A stretch of 64,000 nt of DNA, taken from Undaria pinnatifida. Taxonomy: Eukaryota; Sar; Phaeophyceae; Laminariales; Alariaceae. The notes beneath the pieces are model-generated. The model was not told where the DNA came from and searched no databases. It saw only the letters and a list, made by a program, of their open reading frames with translations. Shown piece after piece: positions 53,101 through 62,749 of this stretch. The stretch lies in NCBI GenBank assembly GCA_012845835.1, contig JABAKD010000016.1, forward strand, positions 3,968,859-4,032,858, given 5' to 3'. The stretch's first letter is position 1; each line of letters begins with the position of its first letter. Position numbers and translations under genes: made by a program.

Positions 53101-56045
53101 GTTTGTTGTCCATTACAGTCGACCCCGCTTTAAAGACGCACATGGGTTTTTTTTTTCAGGGCGTCTTTAACCCGGGGAATCGTCTTTAACTTTCCGGGGA
53201 CAATAACTCCCCTTCCCCGGGGTCAACGGAGACGTAACCTACGTCAAACGACGCGCCATTTCAGCAGGAATACTGGCATGACAGGCAAACGCCGAAAAAG
53301 AATCACCACGCCGTTGTAGGTATGTAGAATTTAAGTTTTCGCGGACATCACCTCCACCCGCGCCAACCTGAGAAACTACAACCTTGGCGCTGCACATAGA
53401 CTACTTGCGTGTGTGGACTGCGCGTGCGTTGCGTTCGTATTTACAAACAAGGGAACCTGTATTCGAGTACATTTAGTCTCTCGTTGGCCCACTTGAAAAT
53501 CACTCTTCTGAAGCCTACGCTTGATGTAGTCACCACATGAAAAATATGCGTACTGCCGTTTCAACGTCACGTACCAACCAGAGAGCCACCTGCGCCCGAA
53601 ACCACACAGCTCGAGTACAGGGGAAAAATAACACCATGAAGCACGAAACACGCACAACGCTGAAACAAAGAGAGCTCACTCCACTGCAGTTTTAAAAACC
53701 GAATCCACACAGAGCATGAAACATGTTTGCCGAGCGAAGCAAAATCACAGATCGCACCAGCGACCTTAGCCCAAAGAACGGCATTCCCAAACTACGACTT
53801 CCATGCATCACGAAGGGTGGACTGCACCTCACCCCTCCCCTTCGCTCTACGCTTGACTTGAGTTTCATGTGTAAACGAATGAACGGTTCTCGAAAGAAGG
53901 AATAGCGAATCGCTGTATTCGCCGTTTCCCCCTTTCGCGTACAAGTAGGAACGAACTTCCTCAAGACGAGAGCGGACTTCGGCTTCTGAAAGGGAGGTTG
54001 TGACGCACGAGTCTGGGCTAAGGTCGTCTTCCTCGTCACCCGACTCCCCGTCAGCAAGTTCGATGCCGTTGAAGTTGTCCTCTAGATCCTGGAGTTCTAG
54101 CTCCTTTTCTTCGTCCAACACCTCTGGGTCATCCTCAACACGAAGCCCAATCTTGACTGCCTGCCGTACTTCGCTCTCAGAGAGGCCCGCGCCTCTCTCG
54201 ACAAACAAGTTCTTGGTCAACACCTTCGGTGTACTCTTAGCGTCCATGTCTACGACCCGCCAGTAGACGGGAGGAATCTCTCCATACCCACAGGTAGCAG
54301 CGTCGAAAGCAGCAGACCGCTGTCTGAGCAGCTTCGCGAGATGAATTTTGGGGGGGCCGTGGAATGGAATTGGAGAAAAAACGACACCCCCCTACTGTAT
54401 GTCCTATCTGCGGGCCACCATGGTTCTGTAAAAAATGTCGTCTTTATAGCGGGGAGTTGACTTGAGCCGAGCGTCTTTAAAGCGGGGACGACTGTATCAT
54501 GTTATTCGCCGTGGGAAGAAATGTGGGGATTTTTTTTTCAATAGACTAAAACTATACAGTCGTTTGAGCTGGCCGGGTGTTAACTTGCGCGATGGCTAAT
54601 TGTCTTTTCTTTCGTTTTCAAGAGTTTTGTACGTTGTGACTGGTTACAGCTCCTAGGAACGCCTGAGTTCCTCTCTACGCTTCGAGGATCAAAGAAACAT
54701 CCCCCTTTTCAACTGACGACACCCCCGGGATCTCGAGTCAACCGCGTTCCGCAGGGGAACCTTGTAGTTGCTATGTGTTCATGACGACGCTGTTTTTTCA
54801 TGGTCCGACTCTTTATTTTCTTTTTTCGATCGCTGACCGTCGTGCCGGCTTCCTGTTGTTGTCGCTTTTTTTTTGTCCCCTCCCTTAGGCTTTGTCGGAG
54901 TTGTCGGAGTCTCCGGAGGTAATCACCCAGAAGCCGTCGTTCATCGTCTTCATGGAAGGGGGAGACAAGGAGGAGCAGGTGGGCCGACCGCGGCGTGTTG
55001 TTACAACTACCAAACCACCGAAGGGTGGTTCAAACTGTAGTTGTTAACGGTGTTACTAGGGGATCAATAGCGGTCGGAGTTCCCGGTGGTATACTAGTAT
55101 ACTGGCACGCCGTATCCGATAAGGCCGATTTCGCGAGTTTGAGCCCTCCCCTCCCCCCCCTCCCCGCTTCCCTCCCCGCCCTCCCCTTCCCCCCCACCAC
55201 AACACCCCCAGGCACGAATCCGCGAGCTGGTAGAGCCCATGGCCGAGGCGCGTGCGAAGATCGTGGAGGACGGGAAGGCTAGACCGGCCGGCTTCTTGAC
55301 CGCGTCTGAGATCGAGCCGCTTTCGACGGCATTCCGAAGGCTAGTGGGATTGGAGGAGATTCAGGGGAAGTACAAGTTCATGAAGAGCAAGAAGGCCCTG
55401 CTCAGGCCGCGCGTGGCGTTGCTTGACCTCATGCGAAACCAGTACTCCATCAGCGGTGAGTTTTTTCTTTTCCATCCATATTTTTTCGGCGTGGTGTTGT
55501 TTTATGGGAAGCCTATATGGAGTCTTCCTCTTTGGGGGTCCTACCTGAATAGTAACGCGCAAGATACAGTAGTCTCGCAAGATACAGCAGTCTCAGCCGC
55601 TCGTTCGTAATAAGAAAGCTTGAGGTGCTGATTTTTTTTTTTACGCGCTCAATAGGTACGAGTGTTGTTTGTTTCCTTTCTTGTCAGCGCTAACATGTAC
55701 AGCGTTGTTGTCGTCGTCGTTGTGTTAGTGTCCCCCCGAAACGCAAATCATGGCGCCCCCCGGCCCTTGGTGATGACGTCTGACTCTGACCGGTTTCTCG
55801 GTTTCTATTCGACTCTCGCGCCGCCCCTGGGTTTGTCCCGTCGTTCCGCCCAACTTTTTGTCGCGGACTCAAAAACACTGGTTTATTAACAAAAAAAAAA
55901 TGTTTCATCAGCGGACGAGGAGCTTACGGAGGAGAGTCTGGCCGCCTTCGTCGCATCGTGGGACGCGGGAGAACTCGAGACCAAGGAGTTCAACCTACCC
56001 ACCAAGGATGATGGGGAGGGGGGAGGGGATGACGAGTCGGGGTGA
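41489..56045 (+). CDS. NXN: nucleoredoxin-like protein, three thioredoxin-fold domains
   Basis: Eleven exons, GT-AG, phases consistent: 41489-41836, 45386-45514, 46587-46658, 48122-48247, 49073-49180, 49830-49965, 50940-50997, 51552-51744, 54889-54978, 55212-55455, 55912-56045; 545 residues. Nucleoredoxins are thiol oxidoreductases that act on protein disulfides. Residues 1-95 are an Ala/Ser-rich leader with an early hydrophobic stretch, possibly a targeting sequence. Domain 1 (about 97-258) starts AGETLLV and has ALGGKHVAYYFSS, but the active-site loop has no CxxC; it continues ELEVVYIPVADS and EAMKDMPW. Domain 2 (about 255-390) has GKVLAVYFSASWCAPCKQFTP (Cys 286 and 289) and the cis-Pro motif SALPTLLVF. 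Domain 3 (about 391-530) reads QKPSFIVFMEGGDKEEQ, RPRVALLDL and LTEESLAAFV, with no CxxC. Exon 4 has a tandem acceptor (GAGCAG) that could add one Gln. Introns 1, 2, 3 and 8 hold MITEs, microsatellites and a pogo-like element. Confidence 0.92.
41958..41996. repeat. (GGT)n microsatellite in nucleoredoxin intron 1
   Basis: About 12 GGT triplets shortly after the donor site of exon 1. Confidence 0.9.
42988..43144. mobile_element. diverged relative of the 453-bp MITE
   Basis: Contains CCAATAAGAAAGCAAGG and GAGCCGTTATACTGAAGTTGG, matching CTAATAAGAAACAAGG and GAGCCGTTATACCGAAGTCAG of the element at 36692-37144. It ends ATTATTACGTGACCTG, close to that family's inverted terminal sequence, before TA. 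It is shorter (about 155 bp), so an internal deletion is likely. Located in nucleoredoxin intron 1. Confidence 0.6.
43240..43750. repeat. diverged duplication in nucleoredoxin intron 1
   Basis: GCATTCGGAACCCAG with GCTGCCCCGACGCCGG and TGTCATCTGCTTTGTTGCTG (43303-43370) reappears as GCATTCGGAACCCGG, TGCCCCCGACGCGGG and TGCCATCTGCATTGTTGTTG (43661-43730). Confidence 0.7.
45768..45866. mobile_element. 99-bp fold-back MITE with perfect 24-bp inverted repeats
   Basis: Starts CGGGGGACCATAGTAAATAG (45768) and ends with the exact inverse CTATTTACTATGGTCCCCCG (45866). TA lies on both sides (45766-45767, 45867-45868). The spacer between the arms is about 50 bp and AT-rich. Located in nucleoredoxin intron 2. 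Confidence 0.9.
46106..46170 (-). repeat. dispersed repeat related to the CAGCTGTGAG family, diverged
   Basis: The minus strand reads AAATACACTTTAGATGTGAGATCG, then an A/T-rich stretch, CAACTCAGC and TTTGCAAGCTC. Word order is that of the copies at 38343 and 19621, with several changes. Confidence 0.55.
46948..47135. repeat. CTA/CTG/CTC microsatellite in nucleoredoxin intron 3
   Basis: About 60 triplets, mainly CTA with interspersed CTG and CTC, ending in a pure CTA run. Long open frames on both strands result from the repeat. Confidence 0.9.
47777..47815. repeat. (TGG)n microsatellite in nucleoredoxin intron 3
   Basis: About 10 pure triplets within a wider GTTGTTGCC-rich tract. Confidence 0.85.
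48872..49005 (+). repeat. dispersed repeat with C-rich tail, copy 3 of 3
   Basis: Starts CGCTTGGTGCACGCGACG, has CGGTGAAAACCCGACGTGCC and TAGGGATGCGAGGGTCTA, and ends CACGAACTGAGTACACCCCC with a C/T-rich tail. It lies in nucleoredoxin intron 4, about 65 bp before exon 5. Confidence 0.8.
49215..49455. repeat. G-rich minisatellite in nucleoredoxin intron 5
   Basis: Repeated GGTGGTTCCCGTTCT words with variable GGGG spacers, period about 20-27 bp, six or more units, clearest from 49330 on. Confidence 0.8.
51344..51548. repeat. (CCCTA)n pentanucleotide array before nucleoredoxin exon 8
   Basis: About 40 units of CCCTA with CTCTA and CCCTG variants fill the end of intron 7 directly up to the acceptor CCCCAG at 51546-51551. 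The branch point and pyrimidine tract of this intron must lie within or just before the array. Confidence 0.9.
52230..52680. repeat. tandem duplication of about 140 bp, period about 280 bp
   Basis: CATCCTTCGGCCGCGTGG, ACAGCTCTTGACGAAAAGG and GAGCCTGTTTTTTAC (52532-52672) repeat, in changed form, TATCCTTCGGCCACGTGG, ACAGCTCTTAACAAGAGCG and GAGCCTATTTTATAC (52256-52391). Between them is a copy of the CGTCAGCTGTGAG repeat (52408-52466). Located in nucleoredoxin intron 8. Confidence 0.7.
53116..54494 (-). mobile_element. pogo/Tigger-like DNA transposon, deletion derivative, 1379 bp
   Basis: Left end CAGTCGACCCCGCTTTAAAG and the inverse of the right end CAGTCGTCCCCGCTTTAAAG differ once in 24 bases. 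TA flanks both ends (53114-53115, 54495-54496). CAGTNGACCC-type ends with TA duplication are typical of the pogo branch of Tc1/mariner. Sub-terminal copies of GTCTTTAA/CGGGG words lie inside both ends. One minus-strand open frame remains, too short for a full transposase. Inserted in nucleoredoxin intron 8. Confidence 0.8.
53792..54405 (-). pseudogene. C-terminal remnant of the element's protein, probably transposase
   Basis: The frame opens after a stop near 54405 and reads HGPPKIHLAKLLRQRSAAFD, GYGEIPPVYWRVVDMDAK, LSESEVRQAVKIGL and then a strongly acidic region (DDPEVLDEEKELELQDLEDN). Acidic C-termini and DLED-type stretches occur in pogo/Tigger transposases, but neither the helix-turn-helix nor the DDE core is present. 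Identification follows mainly from its place between the terminal inverted repeats. Confidence 0.5.
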
Positions 56046-56144
56046 TTTTATTCGACCGCCCTGCGATCTTTTAGAGTACTTTTTGTCTGCCCCACTGGTG
56101 ATTCGATCGAAGTTTTCCGGGCTTTTCGCGGGTTGGGTCGGTTC

Positions 56145-56287
56145 TCGCGGGTTGAGTCGAATCAGGGTGACCCGACCCGACGCGTGAGATTTGAACACCT
56201 CCTGACCCGACCCGACTCAATCCGCGAGATTTTGATGACGTTTTGATCCGACCCGCGGGTCGGCTCGTGACCCGTGGAAACCCTTGG
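56145..56287 (+). repeat. GACCCG-rich dispersed repeat, copy 2
   Basis: Begins CGCGGGTTGAGTCGAATCAGG, has TTGAACACCTCCTGACCCG and GACTCAATCCGCGA, and ends TCGTGACCCGTGGAAACCC. It starts 100 bp after the nucleoredoxin stop codon and may be part of its 3' UTR. The other copy is at 14883-15025. Confidence 0.75.
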
Positions 56288-57123
56288 ATTTTTGACATAC
56301 CCACGTATACGTATTATACGTATACACTTCGAGGTATATAATACGTGTTGTACATGTACGGCAGCAGTTCAGCGTTCGGTGGATATGATAGCCTTGTAGC
56401 ACCGATATCGCGGGACATTCTTTAGTTATTTTTTCTCCTAATCCTCTCTCTTGTGGGCGTTTTGTAGAGGATAGGAAGGGGCTCCTTGTTGTGGGGTTTT
56501 TCAGGGAGTGGGAAATGGCTATGTTTTGTGGGGGGTTTCTTGAGTAGGAAGAGGCATGTGCGAGAAGGCTGGGGGCGAGGGGGAAGGGAGAAGCCCGCCC
56601 CCACCCCCACGCGCGTGCCTTGTCTCGTCCGCGAGGTGCATCACACAGCTCGCTTCGTTTTGTTTCTATTCGTGTCGTGGGGTGGCATTTGGTTTGTCAA
56701 GGGAGGTGTACCGCTCAGTCGCAATAATGACGCTTGCTGGAACACTCGAGTCTCATAGAGTGCACGTACTAAAATGGAACATTGTTGTGTCTACAATTAA
56801 ACGCTCGCACTTGTCCACTACTAGCCCTACTCCTGTTACTTGTATCGCTGCTACTGCTGCTATCTATTAATGGGAGCACTGCTGCGATGTAGTAGTATAA
56901 TAGTTATCCTGCTGCTGCTACCGTTTACTGCTGCTACTACTTCAACTACCACTACTATTACCAATGCTACTTCCACTAATGCTGCTGCTACTGCTGCTTC
57001 CAATACTGCGCTTCCACTGCTGCTGCTGCTACTACGTACTGTTACTGTTTATACTGCAGGAAAAAAAACGCTGAATTCCTGCAGGAAAATAGCAAAATAA
57101 TGCGAACTCGAGCACGACAAAAC
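56288..57123. other. intergenic, no gene recognised
   Basis: Mixed sequence with a CTG/CTA-rich tract at about 56840-57050. No exon was recognised downstream of the nucleoredoxin gene. Confidence 0.5.
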
Positions 57124-57445
57124 AATCCATCAACGGGAGCCTCTAGGCATGTAGCAATTGAGATAACACATGTTTTTTGTTTTTCGATAACGCCAAGTAT
57201 TGACCAAGGAGATACATTTTTAAATTTTGGACGATCGTGTGATGTGTGTGTTTTTTTTTCGATAACATCAAGTATTGACCGAGATACATATTGAACATTC
57301 GGAAGATCGGAAGTGTTTTTTTTTTTCTTCGACCACACGAAGTATTGACCGAGGAGATACATTTTATAAATTTGGACGATCGTACGTACGTGATTTCAAA
57401 AACATGTTTCATCCACTGATGCCTAGAGGCTCCCGTTGATGGATT
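57124..57445. mobile_element. 322-bp fold-back element with three internal direct repeats
   Basis: Perfect 27-bp inverted ends: left AATCCATCAACGGGAGCCTC (from 57124), right the exact inverse ending at 57445; a second inverted block (ACATGTTTTTTG) lies just inside. The interior has three tandem units of about 70 bp, each with a T-run, TTCGATAAC or TTCGACCAC, AGTATTGACC, GAGATACAT and GGACGATCG or a variant (about 57183, 57250 and 57318). No coding capacity. Confidence 0.85.
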
Positions 57446-58160
57446 CTTGATCTCATGCTTGAATTCGCCTTTTGCTATATTTTTCCTATAGGAAAACACG
57501 TTTTCTGGCCGTACTTTTTTGACAGATACCTGGTAATATTTTTCTTGTTATGTGTACTTGAGACTAAAAAATGCCGAATACAGCAGTGGTGGTGCACCTA
57601 GGAAAAGAAGCCGCTTATAAATTAGAGCTGCTGCTGCCTTCGAGAAACGCCGTTTATCCCAAACCGAAAAAAAGTTCTGGATTCGCTGTTGGATACGATG
57701 ATACTTGATACTAGCTGAAGTATACTGGGTCAGGGGATTTGCTCGTTCCCAAAAACCGTCTGAATGTATGTTCTTTTTTTGGCAGCAAAAACGATTTTGT
57801 TGTTGCATATACTTTGGTATATACCTGTGGTACCTATTACAGTACCTACATGTAGGTCATGGGATTTGCTCGTTGGATGTCACTTTCACTTTTTTGTCAA
57901 AATATTCATTTTCTTTCTTGCACCCGCGTGAGGTAATACCACCACCAGGTAATAACGTGTGCCACTGCTGTTATATACTCCGGAGTACTAGCAGATCTAG
58001 GTACAGTATACCACCACCAGGAAATAACGTGTGCCTGGTATTATGGTGTATGTTTTTGCTTTTTTTAGGTAAGTTTTTCTTGAGTTATTGGGGTGGGGAC
58101 ACAGCAGTGTCCCCTGCAGGTCTGCCTGTAGAGCAGGTCCTCGGTGAGTAGTCACTTTCT
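57446..58160. other. spacer with a short tandem duplication
   Basis: ATACCACCACCAGGTAATAAC with GTGTGCC (57937) recurs as ATACCACCACCAGGAAATAAC with GTGTGCC (58008). No gene was recognised. The inner border of the right gypsy LTR must fall near 58.1-58.3 kb. Confidence 0.5.
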
Positions 58161-58259
58161 CAGCCGTACGCAGTAGAGAAGCCGCTTTATTTTTTCGACA
58201 GTCTCGGATAGCAACTGACAACGCGAGGGTCATGCCCCGGTTTCATTTCCTGACTACCC

Positions 58260-59190
58260 CGAATAGATAACGTCAACATATCATACAAAAACGGCCAATT
58301 ACCTATCAAATCAGATAATGCAGGCCTTTCAAGGCCGTAACACTAGCCCACCCTGATGAGCCGCATATGCAGAAATATGGGAGGTTCCGAAAAACTCCGG
58401 TTCTACGAACTAGACCATGAGTCGAAGATGCGGCTCATTAAAACCCACTCCCACACCTCTAACGGCTTGTCTATGGAGCCAGGAAAACGCGAAGAAAGCA
58501 GTTGAAGGAAACGCAGACCCTACAACAAGGCAAACCACCCATCAAAAACCTGTCGCGTACCGCCGGTGTGGCGGGGGGGGGGGGGGAAGCTCTACGGCAA
58601 ACAAACCACAGAAAACACACTATGACAAGGCAAACCTTTGTCCAAAGGAGGGGGAACACAGGCGCTAATACAAGGGAGAAGTCATGCCAAAAACTCCCGC
58701 GGACCATTGGCATGGCGGGGGTTAGATGAGGAAACGACAAATACCCGGAATGGCAGGGGGCACCACCTACAGTCCCGCGAGGGAGATGAGTGTTTAGCCG
58801 AAACAAGTGGAGCAAATGCAACACAAGAACAAAAATAAAGATAACACACAATCCCATATATAGCCCTGTACAACGCTATGCGCGAACAGGGTACCCTGGT
58901 CGCCCCCCGGCTCTGGGTTGAGGAGGGCGTCGGCAGGGCGGAATTGAACAAACACAAAAAACCGGCAGTCCTGTGCCTCAGATAGCGGCGTGAACAGCCG
59001 GACCCTGGCCCGGCACAGGGCGGGGGGGGGGGGGGGGGGGCAGGACTAAGGAAAAATGGTTAGAACCGCCCCACACCCAGAAAAATAACGCTCGAAACAC
59101 CGCGAACAATCCGAAGGCAAAAACTCCAAACCCCATAACCCAGAAAAAAGAATGGACAAACATCAGGGAGGGGCGGTCAACTGGCCACGG
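58260..59190 (-). repeat. 3' LTR of the right gypsy element (borders approximate)
   Basis: The minus strand begins after CTCGAGGTGCGACCGTGGCC (about 59204-59185) and contains GAGGTGTGGGAGTGGG, CCGCATCTTCGACTCATGG, a CATATTTCTGCATATGCGG word and GGGCTAGTGTTACGG, all with counterparts in the left LTR. A long G-run lies at 59022-59040 and another at 58568-58587. Confidence 0.6.
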
Positions 59191-59246
59191 TCGCACCTCG
59201 AGATCCACCTACGTTACATTGGATCCCCCGAGGAAACGCGCTGGCG

Positions 59247-59450
59247 ATGTGAACTTTCAGGCACCAAGAGCCTCGTACGGCTCTCGTCAAAGTCGTGTAG
59301 CGCGCCGGGGTAAGAGGGAGTTTAATCGGCCTCAGGCCGTCCAGAAAGCGGACCAGGTATATCTTGTCCTCGGTTGTGCTCGCGCTGGTTTTTTCGAAGC
59401 CACCATAACCCATCGCCTCCCTTGTACCAAAAGTGGGATCCCTTAAGAAG
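59247..59450 (-). pseudogene. Tudor-like C-terminal domain of the right gypsy polyprotein
   Basis: In one frame the minus strand reads GSHFWYKGGDGLWWL; after a frame change it reads KIYLVRFLDGLRPIKL and TPARYTT, then GSWCLKVH. Order and spacing match the domains at 2536-2697 (plus) and 5010-5243 (minus). Confidence 0.6.
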
Positions 59451-59689
59451 CACCGTGTCATGGTAGCGGCGAAGCCAATCGGCGCGGGTAACACAAGCGT
59501 AGCCCGGCGCTAGGAAACGCTCCCCGTTGTTGCGGGAGAGCTCGCGCTGTGCCGCCCCGATCCGCATTCGGCGTTAGAGGCGGTTGGTTTGGCGGTGCTG
59601 GTCCGGCGTGCCGGCCCAATAACGCAAAGTGTGGGAGCGGGAGAGGTGGAAGTCCATTTCCCGCTCCCAGGAACGTTCAGAGAATACCG

Positions 59690-61050
59690 CCCAATGCGTT
59701 ATGCATAGCACCGCGATGACGCCACCTCGCCCCCGGACCGACTGATGGCCGGTGGTCTGTTCCACTGCCAACTATTGGAGGGGGATCGAAACGTCGTCTT
59801 GAGTGACGTGGTACGGAGGGACTTCTTGGAGAAATTGTTGAGCGCATGCTGCGTCAGCCTCGGCGGTAAGTATTTGGGCATGTCCCCGCTGTCGGGGGGG
59901 TTGGCGCAAGGTTTGCAGTGTTCAATCGCCACACGCCGACGAGTGTCCGAATCAGGCAGGTCGGAAGGAAGGTCCAAATAGAGGAGGTTGCTCCCGAGTG
60001 ACGAGCCGTCCGGGGTCTCGGCGGCCGAGCAGGGGCCGACAGCGACGATCTTGTGAGGGCCCGTCCAGTTAAGCGAAAGTTTGGCCTTGAGCACGTTGGC
60101 GTCCGTGTTTGCCTTCACACCCTGGCGGATGGTGGAGGCAAAGTTGTACAACCATTCCCAATCACCCACAGCGAAGTTAGATGCCGGACGCAGCACGTCC
60201 ATGAGGGCGGAGTTCCTGCGGTTAACACGAGAAACGGTGAGCGCGTGGTGTGCGCGAACAATGTCGTTCGCGCGCTTTTATCGGTCGGTGGCCAAGTCGC
60301 AATAGGCCAGGTAGTCGCGGGCCTGACTCTGGTGCCTCACGACGCCGGTGTGGGCGAAAATCGCCAGGGGTAGACGTGGGAGTCTGCCCATATGGACCTC
60401 GCTGGGCGTCAGGCCCGTCGCCGCGCTGGCGGAGTTGTTGTAAGCGAATTCGACGTGAGGCAGATGCAAGTCTCAATCGTCTTACGCTCGTTGACGACCA
60501 TAGCCAGCATTTTGGCCATAGCGTGGTTCATCCGCTCAACGCCCCCGTTACAGTTGGGATGATAGGAGCTTGTAGCAAGCTTGCGCACGCCCAACAGCTG
60601 GTATACAGCTTGTGAAGGCTTGGAGCAGAACTGCAGGCGTTGTCCGAGAGTATGGTGCGCGGGCACCCCCACAAGGGAATGTATTGGTTCACCAGGATAT
60701 TGGCTATACCCTCCGCGGTGAACTCAGCGGCAGTGACTGGGAACATGTCGGCCCGACGACTGAAGCGATTGGCAAACGGCAAAATGTAGGTGTTGCCTCA
60801 TGGCGTGACCGGAAGGGGGCCGAAGTAGTCAACAATGATGGCGACACCTGGACCTTCCGGTAGAGGCATTGAGGTGATTGACCAGCGGACAGTCAGTCGT
60901 GGGGTTTTCCGCGCTTGGTACTTCAAGCAGTGGCGAAGCCACCACCGGGTGCACACATTCATGCCAATCCACCAATAAAACCGCTCCAGCATGAGTGACG
61001 TGCGCGTGGTGCCAAGGTGAAAAGAGGCCGTCGAATGACAAGCTTGCACG
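59690..61050 (-). pseudogene. gypsy integrase (right copy)
   Basis: Zinc-binding part CHSTASFHLG followed by RHCLKYQARK, where Tyr replaces the second Cys (the left copy has CFKC). The core has VDYFGPLPVTP (about 60830), ILSDN (about 60650) and GGVERMNHAMAKM (about 60540), so the DDE residues are present, but frame changes separate the pieces at about 60790, 60640 and 60470. The C-terminal part (60202-59850) reads NFAVGDWEWLYNFASTIRQG and ALNWTGPHKI-like motifs. Confidence 0.8.
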
Positions 61051-61527
61051 ATTCAAGGGCAGGGGGACGTAGATGCGAACCGGCTCGTCGCTTAGCAAGC
61101 AAGCAGCTCGCCTCACAGAGTTGGGTTTTTCAGACCTTGTCGGCGACAGTGTCGGGATACGGATGACTAGGGCGGTGTCGTCGTCGGTTGTATGCAGTCG
61201 ACCCTTACCCGCCAGCTCCTGGATATCCGAAAGGGAGGAACGCTTGTGCGAGGGGTAGCACGCCAAGAATTCCGGCGGCAGGACCGACGGCCGGCCGAAA
61301 GAAATGTAACGCATCGCGGCGTGGCAAGTCGGCTCAGCGCGCTGCTCTCGCTTCCAATCGGCATGCTGCGAATAACGCGCGGCGGAATCAGCGAACCGCA
61401 ATTCAGCAGAGTCGCCAAGGGCATCCGGCCTTGTAGGTGCAGTCGGCGTTTCACCAAGAGAAGGCGTGAGCCGTGAGAGAGAAGTTCCCGTAGGCTCTAC
61501 GTGGTCGCGGTCGGGCGGAAGTGGCAC
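60829..61527 (-). pseudogene. pre-integrase region of gypsy pol (right copy)
   Basis: An open frame of about 230 codons: Pro/Thr-rich start, then ADWKREQRAEPTCHAAMRYI, LPPEFLACYPSHK, ELAGKGRLHTTDDDTALVIR and SDEPVRIYVPLPL. It matches 397-912 of the left copy. The series resembles the extended segment that precedes the integrase zinc finger in Ty3/gypsy elements. The last about 60 codons are in a different frame from the zinc finger. Confidence 0.65.
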
Positions 61528-61667
61528 CGTGCGGACCGGCGAGTCGGCAAGAGCAGGGGTCGCGGCGGCGAGCGAAGCCGGCCGCGGCCGTGGGACTCGC
61601 GGCGGGGTTGTAACTCGTCTGGAAGATGGCCGAGGTGCCCCGCCGGGCCCGAAGCCATAATCGACAG

Positions 61668-62640
61668 CTAGGGGTGCCTTACCAGCTCCTGTTGCTGAAC
61701 GCCGGCGCGTCCGAGTGGAGATTTGGACTGCGTCATCGTCTGGGGCGCCGGAGAGGCAGGCGAGTTAAGGACAGACGCGGTCGGGCCCGTGGGCTCCACC
61801 GAGTCAGTCCCTTGTACCGAGCTCCGGGAAGGAGACGGTTGGGCGACTGAAGTCGTGGTAGCCGGGGCTTCTGCCGAGCCCTCGCTGACCGCGGTGGGTA
61901 CAGCAAAAACCGAAGCAAAATCGTTGTCGGCTGCACGCGAGACCCACCCGCGGTCGGGAGAGCTATCGACGGTGGCGACGGATGCAGAAACACGAGCGAC
62001 GAATCTCCTGGAAGGAGTAGGAAGGTCGTCAAGCCCCATACGTGGCCCATGTGCGCGAAAATCGCAAAAGTCGGAAGAGGTGACCGGGAGCCCACCCAAG
62101 GCATTACGTTCGGTGCGGGGCATTAGCGCAACCAAGCCGACACCCGGAATCGGAGAGGAAGGAGTGTGCAGCCCGCAAGCCCTTATGAGGTATATGCCAC
62201 CATCCTCAACAGGGGTGAGACTCGTCGAACCAGTGCGGTCATGTCCGGTGGCAGGCTCCGGTAAGCGAGACAGGAAGTCGGCGTTGCCGTTCGCGCTTCC
62301 TTTCCGGTACTCGAGTGTGTAGTCAAACGCGGTGAGGAACTCGAGCCATCTTTGGACTCGGGCGTTGTGGCCCTGCACTTTACCTATGCTTTCCAGTGCC
62401 TTGTGGTCAGAGAATATGCGGAACTTGGTCCCCCAAAGGTAGCCGCGGAGGCGTTTGAGAGTTCAAATGATGCTTCCAGCCTTCAAATCAAGAGGAGTCC
62501 AATGCCTTTCCGAGTCTAGCGCAGTTCGGCTGATGTACGCGATGGGTTTTATGAAGTCGTCCGTCTGCTCCTGTTTGAGAGCGGCGCCGAACCCGTCGAT
62601 GAAGACTTCGCAATACACGTGAAACGTGAAACGGGCGTAA
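61668..62640 (-). pseudogene. RNase H C-terminus and long Pro/Ser/Thr-rich linker (right copy)
   Basis: NARVQRWLEFLTAFDYTLEY followed by GSANGNADFLSRLPEPAT (62360-62260) is the RNase H end; LRGYLWGTKFRIFSDHKALE precedes it near 62450-62390. Beyond lies a linker of about 200 residues, open to 61668, with DDLPTPSRRFVARVSAS, which matches the first 60 bases of the window in the left copy. Confidence 0.7.
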
Positions 62641-62749
62641 GCCGTCGGTGACGGCGTCTCAAGAGGGGAAAACGAGGACCGGCGGGGTCGTGAGCTCCGC
62701 CAATATTTCTCGCACCAACTTCTTCAAAGCAGGCGTCAATGAAAACTTA

